64,000 nt of DNA from Owenweeksia hongkongensis DSM 17368 (GCF_000236705.1 NC_016599.1:3782001-3846000); one strand, 5' to 3'. Positions 26,639 through 37,002 are shown, counted from the stretch's first letter. Translations and numbers: made by a program. The notes: generated by a model from the letters alone, not told the origin.

Positions 26639-28834
26639 TTAGTTAGCTACATCACTCATAAACTTAATGCGCATGAGGCGAAGCTCATCTTCGTCATAAT
26701 CTCCATCAAATTCTTCGTGGGCATCTTTTAGATCATCACTATCCGACTCAAGGAAGTATTCTGTAATCTCCTCAATTTGCTCTTCATCCAGCAGGCTCTC
26801 AATGTAATAGTCGATATTTACTTTGGTGCCACTGTTTACTATGTTTTCAATTTCACAAACAAGATCTTCCATGGTGATACCTTTAGAAGCAGCAATGTCT
26901 TCTAAGGGTAACTTTCTGTCAGTACTCTGGATGATATAAACCTTGAGCCCGGACTTGTTTACAACTGATTTTACAACAAAGTCATCTGGTTTGTCAATGT
27001 TATTATCTTCAACATACTTTTGAATAAGAGCTACGAACGGCTTTCCAAATTTTTTGGCTTTTCCTTCACCTACACCGCTAATGTTCTTAAGTTCATCTAA
27101 GGTGGTAGGATAGTTCATTGCCATCTCATTCAATGAAGGCTCCTGGAATACTGCATAAGGCGGTACCTCTTTTTCCTTAGCCACTTTACGTGTAAGGTCC
27201 TTAAGCATTCCATAAAGAGTTTCGTCAAAAGCAGCACCACCGGCTTTCCCAGCTGTGATTATATCATCATCACCTTCTGTAGATTCATAGTTATGATCTT
27301 CAGACATCATAAAGCTTTTAGGATTTTTGATAAAATCCTTTCCAGCTTCGGTGAGATTTAAAACTCCATATTTTTCGATATCCTTTTTAAGCAGACCTGT
27401 TACCACCGCTTGGCGAATAACGCTCATCCAGTATTTATCATCATGATCTGCACCTTTCATAAACTGATCAAGCTGATCTGATTTATGTTGCTTCACCATG
27501 GTGGTTTTATTCCCAATAAGGATATTTACTATGGGTAATGCCTTAAATCTTTCATTGGTGGCAGCTATAGTTTCAAGTACCAATTTGATATCATCCTTGG
27601 CTTCAAACTGTTTTTTAGGATGCTGACTGTTGTCATCATTCTTGGCACCAGGACCGTTTTCTTCGTCAAATTCTTCACCAAAATAATGAAGGATAAACTT
27701 TCTTCTATTCATTGAAGTTTCTGCGAAAGCCACTACTTCCTGCAACAGCTGCATTCCCACTTCTTGCTCAGAAACTGGTTTTCCGTGAAGGAATTTTTCA
27801 AGCTTTTCAATGTCTTTATAAGCGTAAAAGGCAATACAAATACCTTCGCCTCCATCACGTCCTGCACGCCCTGTTTCCTGATAATAGCTTTCAAGGCTTT
27901 TCGGCATATCATAGTGCATTACAAAACGCACATCTGGTTTGTCGATACCCATTCCAAATGCAATGGTAGCTACAATCACATCTGCCTCTTCCATAAGGAA
28001 AGCATCCTGATGACGAACTCTGGACTTAGCATCCAGACCTGCATGATAGGGGAGTGCATTGATGCCATTAACTTGAAGGGTTTCTGCAAGCTCCTCCACT
28101 TTCTTGCGGCTCAAACAGTAAATAATACCGCTCTTACCCATGTGACCTTTTATAAATTTAATGATGTCACGGTCTACATGTTCAGTTTTTGGACGTACTT
28201 CATAATAAAGGTTAGGACGGTTAAACGAGGCTTTAAAAACCTGCGCATCATCCATTCCTAAATTCTTTTGAATATCGCCTTGTACCTTGGGGGTAGCAGT
28301 TGCGGTAAGTGCTATCACTGGCTTACGGCCAATGGCGGTAATAATATTTTTAAGATTCCTGTATTCAGGACGGAAATCATGTCCCCATTCTGATATACAG
28401 TGTGCTTCATCAATAGCATAGAAAGAAATATCACAACCTTGAAGAAACTCAATGTTCTCTTCTTTGGTCAATGATTCCGGAGCTACGTAAAGCAATTTGG
28501 TAATTCCGTTTCGAATATCCTCCTTTACTTGCTCAGTTTGCCCTTTGGTAAGGGATGAGTTTAGCACGTGTGCTACACCATGTTCTTCGGAGAATCCACG
28601 AATGCTATCAACCTGATTTTTCATCAAAGCAATTAGTGGAGAAACTACAATGGCGGTTCCTGATTGCATCAGGGCCGGAAGTTGGTAGCACATGGATTTT
28701 CCGCCCCCGGTGGGCATAATCACAAAAGTGTCATTTCCGGCAATTACATTATTTATTACTGCTTCCTGGTTGCCCTTAAATTGATCAAAGCCAAAATACT
28801 TTTTCAATTCATCGTGGACTGTGGCTATCTTCAT
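26639..28834 (-). CDS. recQ: ATP-dependent DNA helicase RecQ
   Basis: A protein of about 731 residues starting at the ATG at 28834 (MKIATVHDELKKYFGFDQFKGNQEAVI); an in-frame TTG lies 15 bp upstream. SF2 helicase motifs are all present: motif 0 FKGNQEAV, Walker A MPTGGGKSMCYQLPA, DEAH in FYAIDEAHCISEWGHDFRPEY, and motif VI QETGRAGRDG. The C-terminal part has an HRDC domain (~residues 560-620) and an acidic tail. The usual zinc-binding Cys cluster of the RQC region is not evident, as in some Bacteroidota RecQ proteins. It unwinds recombination intermediates. Confidence 0.95.
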   Translation of the reverse strand: MKIATVHDELKKYFGFDQFKGNQEAVINNVIAGNDTFVIMPTGGGKSMCYQLPALMQSGTAIVVSPLIALMKNQVDSIRGFSEEHGVAHVLNSSLTKGQTEQVKEDIRNGITKLLYVAPESLTKEENIEFLQGCDISFYAIDEAHCISEWGHDFRPEYRNLKNIITAIGRKPVIALTATATPKVQGDIQKNLGMDDAQVFKASFNRPNLYYEVRPKTEHVDRDIIKFIKGHMGKSGIIYCLSRKKVEELAETLQVNGINALPYHAGLDAKSRVRHQDAFLMEEADVIVATIAFGMGIDKPDVRFVMHYDMPKSLESYYQETGRAGRDGGEGICIAFYAYKDIEKLEKFLHGKPVSEQEVGMQLLQEVVAFAETSMNRRKFILHYFGEEFDEENGPGAKNDDNSQHPKKQFEAKDDIKLVLETIAATNERFKALPIVNILIGNKTTMVKQHKSDQLDQFMKGADHDDKYWMSVIRQAVVTGLLKKDIEKYGVLNLTEAGKDFIKNPKSFMMSEDHNYESTEGDDDIITAGKAGGAAFDETLYGMLKDLTRKVAKEKEVPPYAVFQEPSLNEMAMNYPTTLDELKNISGVGEGKAKKFGKPFVALIQKYVEDNNIDKPDDFVVKSVVNKSGLKVYIIQSTDRKLPLEDIAASKGITMEDLVCEIENIVNSGTKVNIDYYIESLLDEEQIEEITEYFLESDSDDLKDAHEEFDGDYDEDELRLMRIKFMSDVAN

Positions 28835-28849
28835 GTTCAAATTTTCCAA

Positions 28850-29210
28850 TTTTTCTACTCTCTCGCTCTAAGATAGATAAACGTAGAACTTTATAAAAAT
28901 TCTTTTTTTAAATACGCAAAAACCGAAGGCTGAAGTTCAGCCTAGATTAATTCGATTAATAGGTGGGGGTTAATTGAAGAGAGGCAAATTTCGTTAATAT
29001 GTTTTTAACGGTAAAGAGAAAACGTTTAAATTTTAGTTTATTGTATAGTTTGTAAATGTTTGATTGATAGGGTGTATATTGGTTAGTTAGCATACTTTTC
29101 CTACAAATAACGATGAGTGACAAAACTGAAGTGAGGAGGGGTTGAGAACTTACGATGAAGTTCTGCTAAATGTTTAAGACATTTGCCGCGTTTTATTCTA
29201 AGATAAAAGA
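28850..29210. other. Gene-free region between recQ and tatC
   Basis: About 360 bp, AT-rich, with no reading frame that I can support. It must hold the divergent promoters. Near tatC there are two small stem-loops in tandem, AGAACTT..AAGTTCT (about 29147-29165) and AAATGT..ACATTT (about 29169-29186), which would lie in the tatC leader. Confidence 0.5.
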
Positions 29211-30032
29211 ATGGCCAAAGGAAATACTGGCGAAATGTCGTTTTTGCAGCACCTAGAAATCTTAAGGTGGCATTTAGTGCGCTCCACTGTAGCTATTTTA
29301 ATTGGTGCTACCCTCGCGTTTTTAAACAAGCATATTTTATTTGATATAATAATATTTGGCCCGAAGCAGCCCGATTTTGTTACATATCGCATGTTTTGTG
29401 AGTTTACTGCTTGGCTTACTGGGGTAGGTCTGATGTGCCTTACCGAAATGCCATTTGAAATATTAAATACCAAAATGGCAGGGCAGTTTAGCACTCATAT
29501 TTGGGTATCTCTAATTGCGGGGTTTATTCTTGCGTTTCCTTACGTAATATGGGAAGTGTGGCGATTTATTAAACCGGGTCTTCATGACACGGAAAAAAAA
29601 TACTCAAGAGGAGTTTTGTTTTTTGCATCCTTCCTTTTTATGCTAGGAGTACTTTTCGGATACTTTCTTATTTCCCCATTATCCATCCAGTTTTTGGGAA
29701 CATACACCGTAAGTGCAGATGTTACCAATTTCATTGATTTAAACTCCTTTATAAGCACTGTAAGCACGGTAACTTTAGCTTCAGGTCTTATTTTTGAGCT
29801 GCCAATTATTGTGTATTTCTTGGCTAAATTAGGTTTGCTCACCCCAGAGTGGATGCGTACTTACCGCAAGCACGCTTTTGTGGTAATATTGATTTTATCC
29901 GCCATCATCACTCCACCCGATATTTCAAGTCAAGTATTGGTATGTTTGCCAATAGTTGGGCTTTATGAAATCAGTATTAAGATTTGTGCCCGAGTGGTGA
30001 AGAATCAGAAAAAAGCCCTGAAAACAACTTAG
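29211..30032 (+). CDS. tatC: Sec-independent protein translocase TatC
   Basis: A 273-residue membrane protein with six apparent membrane segments. The N-terminal MSFLQHLEILRWHLVRS corresponds to the conserved HLxELR signature, and FILAFPYVIWEVWRFIKPGLHDTEKKY is the diagnostic first cytoplasmic loop. TatC recognises twin-arginine signal peptides and forms the core of the Tat receptor. tatA/tatB are not in the window, as is common in this phylum. Confidence 0.95.
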   Translation: MAKGNTGEMSFLQHLEILRWHLVRSTVAILIGATLAFLNKHILFDIIIFGPKQPDFVTYRMFCEFTAWLTGVGLMCLTEMPFEILNTKMAGQFSTHIWVSLIAGFILAFPYVIWEVWRFIKPGLHDTEKKYSRGVLFFASFLFMLGVLFGYFLISPLSIQFLGTYTVSADVTNFIDLNSFISTVSTVTLASGLIFELPIIVYFLAKLGLLTPEWMRTYRKHAFVVILILSAIITPPDISSQVLVCLPIVGLYEISIKICARVVKNQKKALKTT

Positions 30033-30091
30033 GTACATAAGTTGATAATAGCCCGCGACAGATGTCCATTTTGAAATTTCAAATTTGAAAA

Positions 30092-30850
30092 ATGAAGTTA
30101 AGAGCCGAAAATATAATTAAGAGATACGGTAGTAGAACTGTTGTAAAGGGCGTTAGCTTTGAGGTGAATCGTGGTGAGATTGTAGGGCTTCTTGGTCCCA
30201 ATGGAGCGGGGAAAACCACTTCTTTTTACATGGTGGTTGGGCTTATTAAGCCAAATGAAGGCAAGGTTTATTTGGATAATGAAGACATTACCAAGGACCC
30301 AATGTACAGGCGTTCCCAAAAGGGGATTGGTTATTTGGCTCAGGAAGCATCTGTTTTTAGAAAGCTAAGTGTAGAGGATAACATCATGGGCGTGCTTCAA
30401 ATGACAAAGCTTTCAAAAGCTGAGCAAAAGGATAAGCTTGAAGAGTTGTTAAACGAATTTAGCTTACAGCATATTCGAAAATCCCGTGGCGATTTACTTT
30501 CGGGGGGTGAGCGTAGGAGAACAGAAATTGCCCGTGCTTTGGCTGTTGACCCCATGTTTATTCTTTTGGACGAACCCTTTGCTGGCGTTGACCCTATCGC
30601 GGTAGAAGATATTCAGCAGATTGTGGCTTCATTGAAAAATAAGAACATTGGAATCCTGATTACTGACCACAACGTGCAAGAGACTCTTGCGATTACTGAT
30701 AGAACTTATCTTATGTTTGAAGGTAATATTCTAAAATCGGGTTCGGCTGAAGAGCTGGCTGAAGACGAGCAGGTGCGAAAGGTTTATCTAGGTCAAAACT
30801 TTGAACTTAGAAAGAAACGCGTGATAGATAATGGAGGAAGACCTGAATAG
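30092..30850 (+). CDS. lptB: LPS export ABC transporter ATP-binding protein
   Basis: A 252-residue ABC ATPase with Walker [15 protein letters not shown]-loop [11 protein letters not shown], the LptB-type signature [17 protein letters not shown], Walker [17 protein letters not shown] and H-loop ITDHNV. The DPIAVEDIQ sequence after Walker B is typical of LptB. It drives extraction of lipopolysaccharide from the inner membrane with LptF/G/C, which are encoded elsewhere. It follows tatC by 59 bp. Confidence 0.95.
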   Translation: MKLRAENIIKRYGSRTVVKGVSFEVNRGEIVGLLGPNGAGKTTSFYMVVGLIKPNEGKVYLDNEDITKDPMYRRSQKGIGYLAQEASVFRKLSVEDNIMGVLQMTKLSKAEQKDKLEELLNEFSLQHIRKSRGDLLSGGERRRTEIARALAVDPMFILLDEPFAGVDPIAVEDIQQIVASLKNKNIGILITDHNVQETLAITDRTYLMFEGNILKSGSAEELAEDEQVRKVYLGQNFELRKKRVIDNGGRPE

Positions 30851-30920
30851 TTTAGTCGGTAGTAAGGAGTAGGGAGTAGCGAATAGGGAGTGAGGAGCAA
30901 TATGACTAGTAATTCCGAAA
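30851..30920. repeat. Degenerate purine-rich short repeat between convergent genes
   Basis: Contains GTAAGGAGTAGGGAGTAGC and further units such as GAATAGGGAGTGAGGAG: an irregular repeat of about 7-8 bases (AGTAGGG). No coding potential. Purpose unknown. Confidence 0.45.
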
Positions 30921-31874
30921 CTAATGTGCTGCTCTTTTTAATCTATCGTTGATAGCAGGTCCCAATCCTATATTGGGCATTAATTCTGCTAGAATAACAT
31001 CAATATTTTCTTTATCTAATTCTCGAAGAACTTTGAAGAGATTGGCGGCTGCCAGTTTCAAATCTCCTGATGGAGAAAGTACTTTTTGATTCTCTATGGG
31101 AATACCTTCGAAAGTTTTACTCAAAGAAATAATGGCTGTGCTTTTCCCTGAATGAGTTTTTAACAATTCCTCTATATTTCCAATCATCAATTTTTTTCCG
31201 GGAGAATAGTGAGAGCTGAGCATTCCTGGTGCTTGCGGGTTGCTGCTAGAGTGAGTACTGACCTCAATTTTTCCAGTAACTTCCTCAATTTCTTCCAAAG
31301 CTAGGCCTCCAAGTCTAAGGATTTTTGGAGTGCCAGTGCTTAAATCAATAATAGTGGATTCTATACCAACCGAACAAGGACCACCATCTAAAATGTAAGG
31401 TATTCTTTTACCCAACTGATTTTCTACATGCTGAGCTGTAGTAGGGCTTACATAGCCAAACGGATTTGCACTGGGAGCGGCCAAAGGTAGTCCTGACTCA
31501 AAAAGTAATTCCCGCGTAAGCGGATGATTTGGGAATCGAATTCCAACGGTGTCATTTCCTGAGGTCACCAAATCGGGAATGATTTCCTTCTTCTTTAAAA
31601 TATAAGTAATAGGCCCAGGGCTGAAAGTTTCATATAGACGATAAAATACATCGGGGATATTTTGACACAATTCATTTAGCTGTGATTTACCATACAAATG
31701 AACAATGAGCGGGTCAAAATGGGGACGTCCTTTTGCCTCAAATATAGATGCAACCGCTTCCGTGTTGAGCGCATTGGCAGCCAGGCCGTATACGGTTTCT
31801 GTTGGAATAGCAACTAATTCTCCTTTTTCTAAAAGAGCTTGTGCTTCACTAATGTTAGTGCTGATTTTGGCCAT
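30921..31874 (-). CDS. L-threonylcarbamoyladenylate synthase (Sua5 type)
   Basis: About 317 residues from the ATG at 31874. The YrdC domain occupies residues ~1-195: GELVAIPTETVYGLAANAL, KGRPHFDPLIVHL, PGPITYIL, FPNHPLTRELL, LAAPSANPFGYVSPTTAQHV and CSVGIESTIIDLS. The following linker and smaller C-terminal domain (APGMLSSHYSPGKKL onward) mark the longer Sua5 form rather than the short TsaC form. It makes threonylcarbamoyl-AMP for the t6A modification of tRNAs that read ANN codons. Confidence 0.94.
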   Translation of the reverse strand: MAKISTNISEAQALLEKGELVAIPTETVYGLAANALNTEAVASIFEAKGRPHFDPLIVHLYGKSQLNELCQNIPDVFYRLYETFSPGPITYILKKKEIIPDLVTSGNDTVGIRFPNHPLTRELLFESGLPLAAPSANPFGYVSPTTAQHVENQLGKRIPYILDGGPCSVGIESTIIDLSTGTPKILRLGGLALEEIEEVTGKIEVSTHSSSNPQAPGMLSSHYSPGKKLMIGNIEELLKTHSGKSTAIISLSKTFEGIPIENQKVLSPSGDLKLAAANLFKVLRELDKENIDVILAELMPNIGLGPAINDRLKRAAH

Positions 31875-31901
31875 AGCCGGCAAAGGTAAGCGGTAAATTG
31901 G

Positions 31902-32882
31902 TTAGAATATTAAAAACACGACCACTAGTGAGACTAAAAAGAAAGCAAAAAATGCAGGTATTGCTATAAGGTTTAATAAGCAAAACTTCAGGATCGTTTT
32001 GCCTAGCCCTTGCTGGTAAAAGCGTTTCATTGAAAGGAATAGGTAAAGCAAAAAGACTATTGACGCAATAAGTGAAAACATACTGTTTTCGCCTAAAGCG
32101 CCACTGATGCTTAAAAGCAGAAAAAAAGCGGATTGACTATAAAAGGCAAAGAAGAGATGGTCCGTGTAGTAAACGTTTTTTCTTATGTAGAGCAGCTTCA
32201 AAATCAATGCAATTATTGGAAGGAAGAAGAATAAAACCCAGAATATTTTGGCCCTGAAGTACTTGTTGTATTCTTCTAGTTCAAAATGGGATAGCTTGTC
32301 AGCTTGATGATAAAGGAAACGATTTATAAACGTGTTGTCCATTTGTAAATCATTTAAAGCAGTGGCAGTTTCAACGTCAGAGTGGTCTTTGCTGTACTCT
32401 GTCATATCCTCCAGTTTTAATAAAATATTGTCTTCGGAAGAGCTGTCAATGGCTAGGCTTAAAGGAATGCCGGGGATAGCATCTAATTCACTAGTAACTG
32501 CAGAATCACGTTCTGTTTTTGATAATTGTTCATTCGTTTCAATGTCCTTAATTCTTTCTTGTGATTTGTCGCTTTGAACCTGACTGATGAAAAGGAATAG
32601 TAATGAGGACAAGAAATAAATCCGCAAGGGATTCATATGCCTTGTACGCTGGCCTTCCTTAAACTCCAATGGAACTTGGCCAGGTTTAGTGACTAACGTT
32701 TTAAGGGTGGTAAAAAACTTGCCGTCAAATGCTAAAAAGTGACTTAAGGTTTCGGTGATAAAATGCCAAAAAGTAAGTTTTCGCGAGTCATTTTTTTGCC
32801 CACAATTGGGGCAAAAATTTTCCCCTTGAAGCGATGTGTGGCAATTTGGGCAGATCTCAGTTTTTACTACTTTTTTACTCAT
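31902..32882 (-). CDS. DUF3667 membrane protein with zinc ribbon
   Basis: A 326-residue protein. The N-terminus has two CxxC pairs (CPNCHTSL and CPNCGQKND), a zinc ribbon, followed by the DUF3667 core: FWHFITETLSHFLAFDGKFFTTLKTLVTKPG and FKEGQRTRHMNPLRIYFLSSLLFLFI. Four further membrane segments lie in the C-terminal half. The family is widespread in Bacteroidota and has no established function. It lies 19 bp upstream of the Sua5 gene on the same strand. Confidence 0.88.
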   Translation of the reverse strand: MSKKVVKTEICPNCHTSLQGENFCPNCGQKNDSRKLTFWHFITETLSHFLAFDGKFFTTLKTLVTKPGQVPLEFKEGQRTRHMNPLRIYFLSSLLFLFISQVQSDKSQERIKDIETNEQLSKTERDSAVTSELDAIPGIPLSLAIDSSSEDNILLKLEDMTEYSKDHSDVETATALNDLQMDNTFINRFLYHQADKLSHFELEEYNKYFRAKIFWVLFFFLPIIALILKLLYIRKNVYYTDHLFFAFYSQSAFFLLLSISGALGENSMFSLIASIVFLLYLFLSMKRFYQQGLGKTILKFCLLNLIAIPAFFAFFLVSLVVVFLIF

Positions 32883-32958
32883 TGTGAATTGAGATGGCTT
32901 TGGTCAGCTTGAGGGAATTTGCAAAATTGTAAACCCCATTATTATCATGTGTTGAAAC

Positions 32959-34269
32959 TTAGTAAAGATCTTCAGAGGTGAGTTCTGCAAAGCCAACTAA
33001 TCGGTCATATCGCTGCCCAACTTCCCGATGATACACGAGTATTTGATAAGTGTTTTCAGTTTCCCAATGAGTTCCTTCTACTTCTGACAAGTCAGCCTTG
33101 CTTTGAGATTTATCTAATGTAGCATACATGAAGTTGTAGTACCCTTGTTTAAGTGGTATTCTTGCTTTGTAAGCATTTCGGGTATAGTCGTATTTCATTT
33201 TGAACTCTCGAAGTAACTTCCAGTCACTTAGTTTTCCAAAAACGTAAACATCCCCACTTTCAAATGGAGCAGGGGCTTCGAGCATAAAATCTACATACAC
33301 ATAGTCCGCTTCGGTGGTTGAAGAGGTTGCGTCCAGCCGTCTCACAACAAATTGCCCATTAATGTCTGGCCATACTGCATAGCGCTCTATTGTTCGTGGT
33401 TTATCGGTAGTTAAGAAGGCGGTAAAAACGCTGTCTTGCTGAACTCTGCTTACGTTTTGCGAAAGCGATCGAAGATTTTTCAAATCAAAAAAGCGGTATT
33501 CGCTGTTTCCATCAAAAGTGTTTTCTCTATCGTAGTTGTAAAGAAACTTTTGATTTTGAATAAACTGAGGTTTTAGATTAGTGATAGCATTGTCCCAACG
33601 TTGGTTTTGCATCAAATGTACCTTAAGGTCTTCAAAAGGATTTGGAATAGGGTAGGTGCCATGGCTTACAAAAAAGTCAATCTCCTGACGCTGATTCATA
33701 TACTCTACCATAGTAGCTCGCTTTACAATTCCGCCCGCTTGCACTTTGTCTTCATAAATCATAAATCTGCGTGTGAGCACTAGATCTTTTCGGTCATCAT
33801 TAGCATAAACAATCAGCACGTAGTTACCCGATTTTTTGAAGCTCATCTGCTCATTGGGAATGGTAAGAGCATAATTTGTATAGCTAAAAAAGGTATTTAG
33901 CGAGTACTCATAATTTTGAATATATGCATCTTGACGGTTGCCTAAATACTCCTGTGGCATAAGTCCTGAAGGCGTCCAATCGGCATTACAGTGTACAAAT
34001 GTATAACTGAGATTCATGTAGTCCGCATATAAATCATCAAAGGTGAGAACTAGCTGTTCACTACCTCCAAATTTTATAATAGGCATGCCCATCTCGTTTG
34101 TAATTGGGTGAAATCGGGGTGTGCGAATTCCAGCTTTATAAATATGGTCTTCATATTTCAGTTCACCTTGCTGATAATACTCGTCAATAACATACTGGGC
34201 ACTAAGTGTATTAAAGGATACAAAAAGGATTGCAAGCAGTGGGAGGTGGGCTAGATTTCTCAATGGCAT
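32959..34269 (-). CDS. Type IX secretion system plug protein (DUF5103)
   Basis: A 436-residue secreted protein with a signal peptide (LPLLAILFVSFNTLSAQ). The sequence order (FHPITNEMGMPIIKFGGSEQLVLTFDDL, YTFVHCNADWTPSGLMPQEYL, then DVYVFGKLSDWKL and QGYYNFMYA) matches the DUF5103 family. A member of that family was seen as the plug that closes the lateral opening of the SprA translocon. The presence of a T9SS-sorted protein at 58599 confirms that this organism uses type IX secretion. Confidence 0.87.
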   Translation of the reverse strand: MPLRNLAHLPLLAILFVSFNTLSAQYVIDEYYQQGELKYEDHIYKAGIRTPRFHPITNEMGMPIIKFGGSEQLVLTFDDLYADYMNLSYTFVHCNADWTPSGLMPQEYLGNRQDAYIQNYEYSLNTFFSYTNYALTIPNEQMSFKKSGNYVLIVYANDDRKDLVLTRRFMIYEDKVQAGGIVKRATMVEYMNQRQEIDFFVSHGTYPIPNPFEDLKVHLMQNQRWDNAITNLKPQFIQNQKFLYNYDRENTFDGNSEYRFFDLKNLRSLSQNVSRVQQDSVFTAFLTTDKPRTIERYAVWPDINGQFVVRRLDATSSTTEADYVYVDFMLEAPAPFESGDVYVFGKLSDWKLLREFKMKYDYTRNAYKARIPLKQGYYNFMYATLDKSQSKADLSEVEGTHWETENTYQILVYHREVGQRYDRLVGFAELTSEDLY

Positions 34270-34299
34270 GTTTTATTCAATAATATCTAAAATTAGGAC

Positions 34300-34329
34300 T
34301 TTGCTAAAAGCGATAAATAAGTAACTTTG
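34300..34329 (+). promoter_or_regulatory. Bacteroidota-type housekeeping promoter of the nqr operon
   Basis: TTTG (34300-34303), an 18-bp spacer and TAACTTTG (34322-34329) match the -33/-7 consensus TTTG-N19-TAnnTTTG almost perfectly. A start near 34336 gives a leader of about 100 nt before nqrA. A second -7-like TACTTTTG at 34389 lacks a good -33 element. Confidence 0.65.
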
Positions 34330-34433
34330 CGCGCTGTTTAGAATAGCTCTAAATACACTTGTAATAACGCTTAAGCAAAGGTACTTTTTACTTTTGCAGC
34401 CAAATTAAGTTAGAATTTTTTGATTCTACGATA

Positions 34434-35789
34434 ATGTCAGAAACAATTAAGATCAAGCGTGGAGTAGATATTAAACTGCAAGGTACAGCCGAGCAGATCT
34501 ATGCCAACGCAGAAATGCCCAAAACATTTGCTATTAAGCCAACTGATTTTTTGGGTGCCAGGCTAAAATTAGCTGTCAAAGAGGGTGACGAAGTTAAAGC
34601 TGGTTCGCCTATCCTGTTTAATAAGGATAGAGAAGCGGTGAAGTTTTGTTCTCCTGTAAGCGGTGAAATTGCAGAGATAGTAAGAGGTGAAAAGCGTAAA
34701 CTTTTAGAGATACGCATTCTTGCTGACAAGGAAGTGAAGTATGAAAACTTTGGCGCTGCCGATCCAAAATCATTGGATGCAAAAGCGGTAAAGGAAAAAA
34801 TGCTTGCTTCAGGATGTTGGCCTTTTATTACGCAACGCCCCTACAATGTGGTAGCTAATCCTGAGCGTAGTCCAAAAGCCATTTTTATTTCTTGCTTCAA
34901 TAGCGATCCTATATCTGTAGATGTGGATTTTGCTGTTCACGGTATGGAAAAAGAATTCCAAGCTGGAATTGATGCGCTTTCTAAACTTACCGAAGGAAAA
35001 ATTCACTTAGGCTTGCAAGGCGGTTCTAATCCAAGCAGTGTGTTTGCAAACTGCACAGGGGTAGAAAAGCACAGCTTTAAAGGACCACACCCTGCAGGTA
35101 ATGTAGGTGTGCAAATCCATAAAATTGACCCTATCAATAAGGGTGAAGTTGTGTGGACGGTAAATCCTGAAAACGTAATTATTATTGGTCGTCTTTTCCT
35201 TGAAGGGAAATTTGATGCCTCGATAAATATTGCTGTTGCTGGTGCTGAGGTAGAAAAGCCAAGATATCACAAAACCATTATTGGTGCCAATATTCAAGGT
35301 TTGGTAGAAGGTAATGTGAGTCAAAATAATAATAGGTATATCAGCGGTGGTGTATATACTGGTACCAAAATCAAGTCTGATGGGTACTTAGGATTTTATG
35401 ATCGTCAGGTTTCTGTTTTACCAGAAGGTGATCAGGCTGAATTCTTTGGATGGATAGCTCCAGGCCTTGATAAATTCAGTATGTCTCGTACCATGTTCTC
35501 ATGGATGATGCCTAACAAGAAATATAACCTGGATACAGGAATGCACGGTGAAGAGCGTGCGTTCGTTGTAACCGGTGAGTATGAAAAAGTATTTCCTTTT
35601 GACATATACCCAGTACAACTTCTAAAGTCTATCATGGTGAGCGATATCGAAGCCATGGAAAACCTAGGGATTTATGAGGTAGTAGAAGAGGATATGGCGC
35701 TTTGTGAAGTAGTATGTACTTCTAAGATTCCGGTACAGCAAGTACTTCGCGAAGGTCTTGATCTTATGTTGAAAGAACTAGGCGATTAA
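34434..35789 (+). CDS. nqrA: Na+-translocating NADH:quinone reductase subunit A
   Basis: A 451-residue soluble subunit beginning MSETIKIKRGVDIKLQG, with TFAIKPTDFLGARLKLAVKEGDEVKAG near the start and FHGPHPAGN-type sequence (FKGPHPAGNVGVQIHKIDPI) in the middle, all typical of NqrA. It forms part of the quinone site region of the sodium pump. First gene of a complete nqrABCDEF operon in the standard order. Confidence 0.97.
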   Translation: MSETIKIKRGVDIKLQGTAEQIYANAEMPKTFAIKPTDFLGARLKLAVKEGDEVKAGSPILFNKDREAVKFCSPVSGEIAEIVRGEKRKLLEIRILADKEVKYENFGAADPKSLDAKAVKEKMLASGCWPFITQRPYNVVANPERSPKAIFISCFNSDPISVDVDFAVHGMEKEFQAGIDALSKLTEGKIHLGLQGGSNPSSVFANCTGVEKHSFKGPHPAGNVGVQIHKIDPINKGEVVWTVNPENVIIIGRLFLEGKFDASINIAVAGAEVEKPRYHKTIIGANIQGLVEGNVSQNNNRYISGGVYTGTKIKSDGYLGFYDRQVSVLPEGDQAEFFGWIAPGLDKFSMSRTMFSWMMPNKKYNLDTGMHGEERAFVVTGEYEKVFPFDIYPVQLLKSIMVSDIEAMENLGIYEVVEEDMALCEVVCTSKIPVQQVLREGLDLMLKELGD

Positions 35790-35811
35790 TTCATAGAATT
35801 GAAAATTTGAG

Positions 35812-36999
35812 ATGAAGATTTTTAAGAATTTACTCGATAGCGTAAAACCTCACTTTGAAGAAGGAGGAAAGCTTGAAAAATTATACCCGGTGTACGATGG
35901 TTTTGCGACCTTCTTATTTGTACCCGGACACGCTACCCACAGTGGAGCGCACGTTCGTGATGGGATTGACCTAAAGCGCACCATGATTACCGTAGTATTG
36001 GCACTTGTGCCAGCATTGCTTTTTGGTATGTGGAATGTAGGTTACTTCCACTACAATGCTTTGGGAATGACTGATGTTACTTTTTGGGATCAGTTTCTTT
36101 TTGGAGCCATCAAAGTTCTACCAATGGTTATCGTGTCTTACGCGGTAGGATTGGGAATTGAATTTGCTTTTTGTGTAATTAAGAAGCACCAGATCAACGA
36201 GGGTTTCCTTGTTTCAGGTATGCTTATTCCTCTTATCATGCCGGTGGATATTCCACTATGGATGGTAGCTGTTTCTACAATTTTTGCTGTAGTAATTGGT
36301 AAAGAAGTATTTGGAGGTACTGGGATGAATATCCTAAACCCTGCACTTACTGCACGTGCTTTTGCATTCTTTGCTTATCCTTCTTATATGTCTGGAGACA
36401 AAGTGTGGATCAACACTTCAGTAGACGCAGGACAAGCTGTAGTAGATGGCCACTCAGGAGCTACTGCTCTTGGTGAACTAGCTGTTACAGGTACTACTCA
36501 ATACTCTCCAATGGAAATGTTTATTGGAAATATCCCAGGGTCAATTGGTGAAACTTCTGTAATCGCCATTTTGATTGGAGCAGCTATTCTTCTTTATACC
36601 GGTATTGGTAGCTGGAGAATTATGCTTTCGGGCCTTATTGGTGCCATTGTAATGGGATTGATCTTTAATGCAGTTGCACCTTATGCAATTTCACCTGAGC
36701 AACAAGAATTTATGGCTGTTCCATTTTGGCAACACCTTATGATGGGAGGCTTTGCCTTCGGTTTGGTATTTATGGCTACAGATCCTGTATCTGCTGCGCA
36801 AACTACTCGTGGAAAGTGGATTTACGGTTTCCTTGTAGGTATTTTGTGTATCATGATTCGTGTGTTCAACCCTGCATACCCAGAGGGTGTGATGATGGCT
36901 ATTTTGTTTATGAACGTAATGGCGCCATTAGTTGATCATTATGTGATTCAGGCTAACATCAAGAAGCGTAAGAAAAGAATTCAAGTAAAAACTGCTTAA
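35812..36999 (+). CDS. nqrB: Na+-translocating NADH:quinone reductase subunit B
   Basis: A 395-residue membrane protein with about ten membrane segments. VDGHSGATALGELA contains the Thr that carries covalently bound FMN in NqrB. GTGMNILNPALTARAFAFFAYP and FGLVFMATDPVSAAQTTRGKWIYG are conserved family blocks. With NqrD and NqrE it forms the membrane core for sodium transport. Starts 22 bp after nqrA. Confidence 0.97.
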   Translation: MKIFKNLLDSVKPHFEEGGKLEKLYPVYDGFATFLFVPGHATHSGAHVRDGIDLKRTMITVVLALVPALLFGMWNVGYFHYNALGMTDVTFWDQFLFGAIKVLPMVIVSYAVGLGIEFAFCVIKKHQINEGFLVSGMLIPLIMPVDIPLWMVAVSTIFAVVIGKEVFGGTGMNILNPALTARAFAFFAYPSYMSGDKVWINTSVDAGQAVVDGHSGATALGELAVTGTTQYSPMEMFIGNIPGSIGETSVIAILIGAAILLYTGIGSWRIMLSGLIGAIVMGLIFNAVAPYAISPEQQEFMAVPFWQHLMMGGFAFGLVFMATDPVSAAQTTRGKWIYGFLVGILCIMIRVFNPAYPEGVMMAILFMNVMAPLVDHYVIQANIKKRKKRIQVKTA

Positions 37000-37002
37000 G
37001 AA

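Noticed and set aside
30851-30920. Tandem repeat as possible regulatory RNA
   Set aside because: Units are irregular and purine-only with no stable fold; lies between convergent genes.
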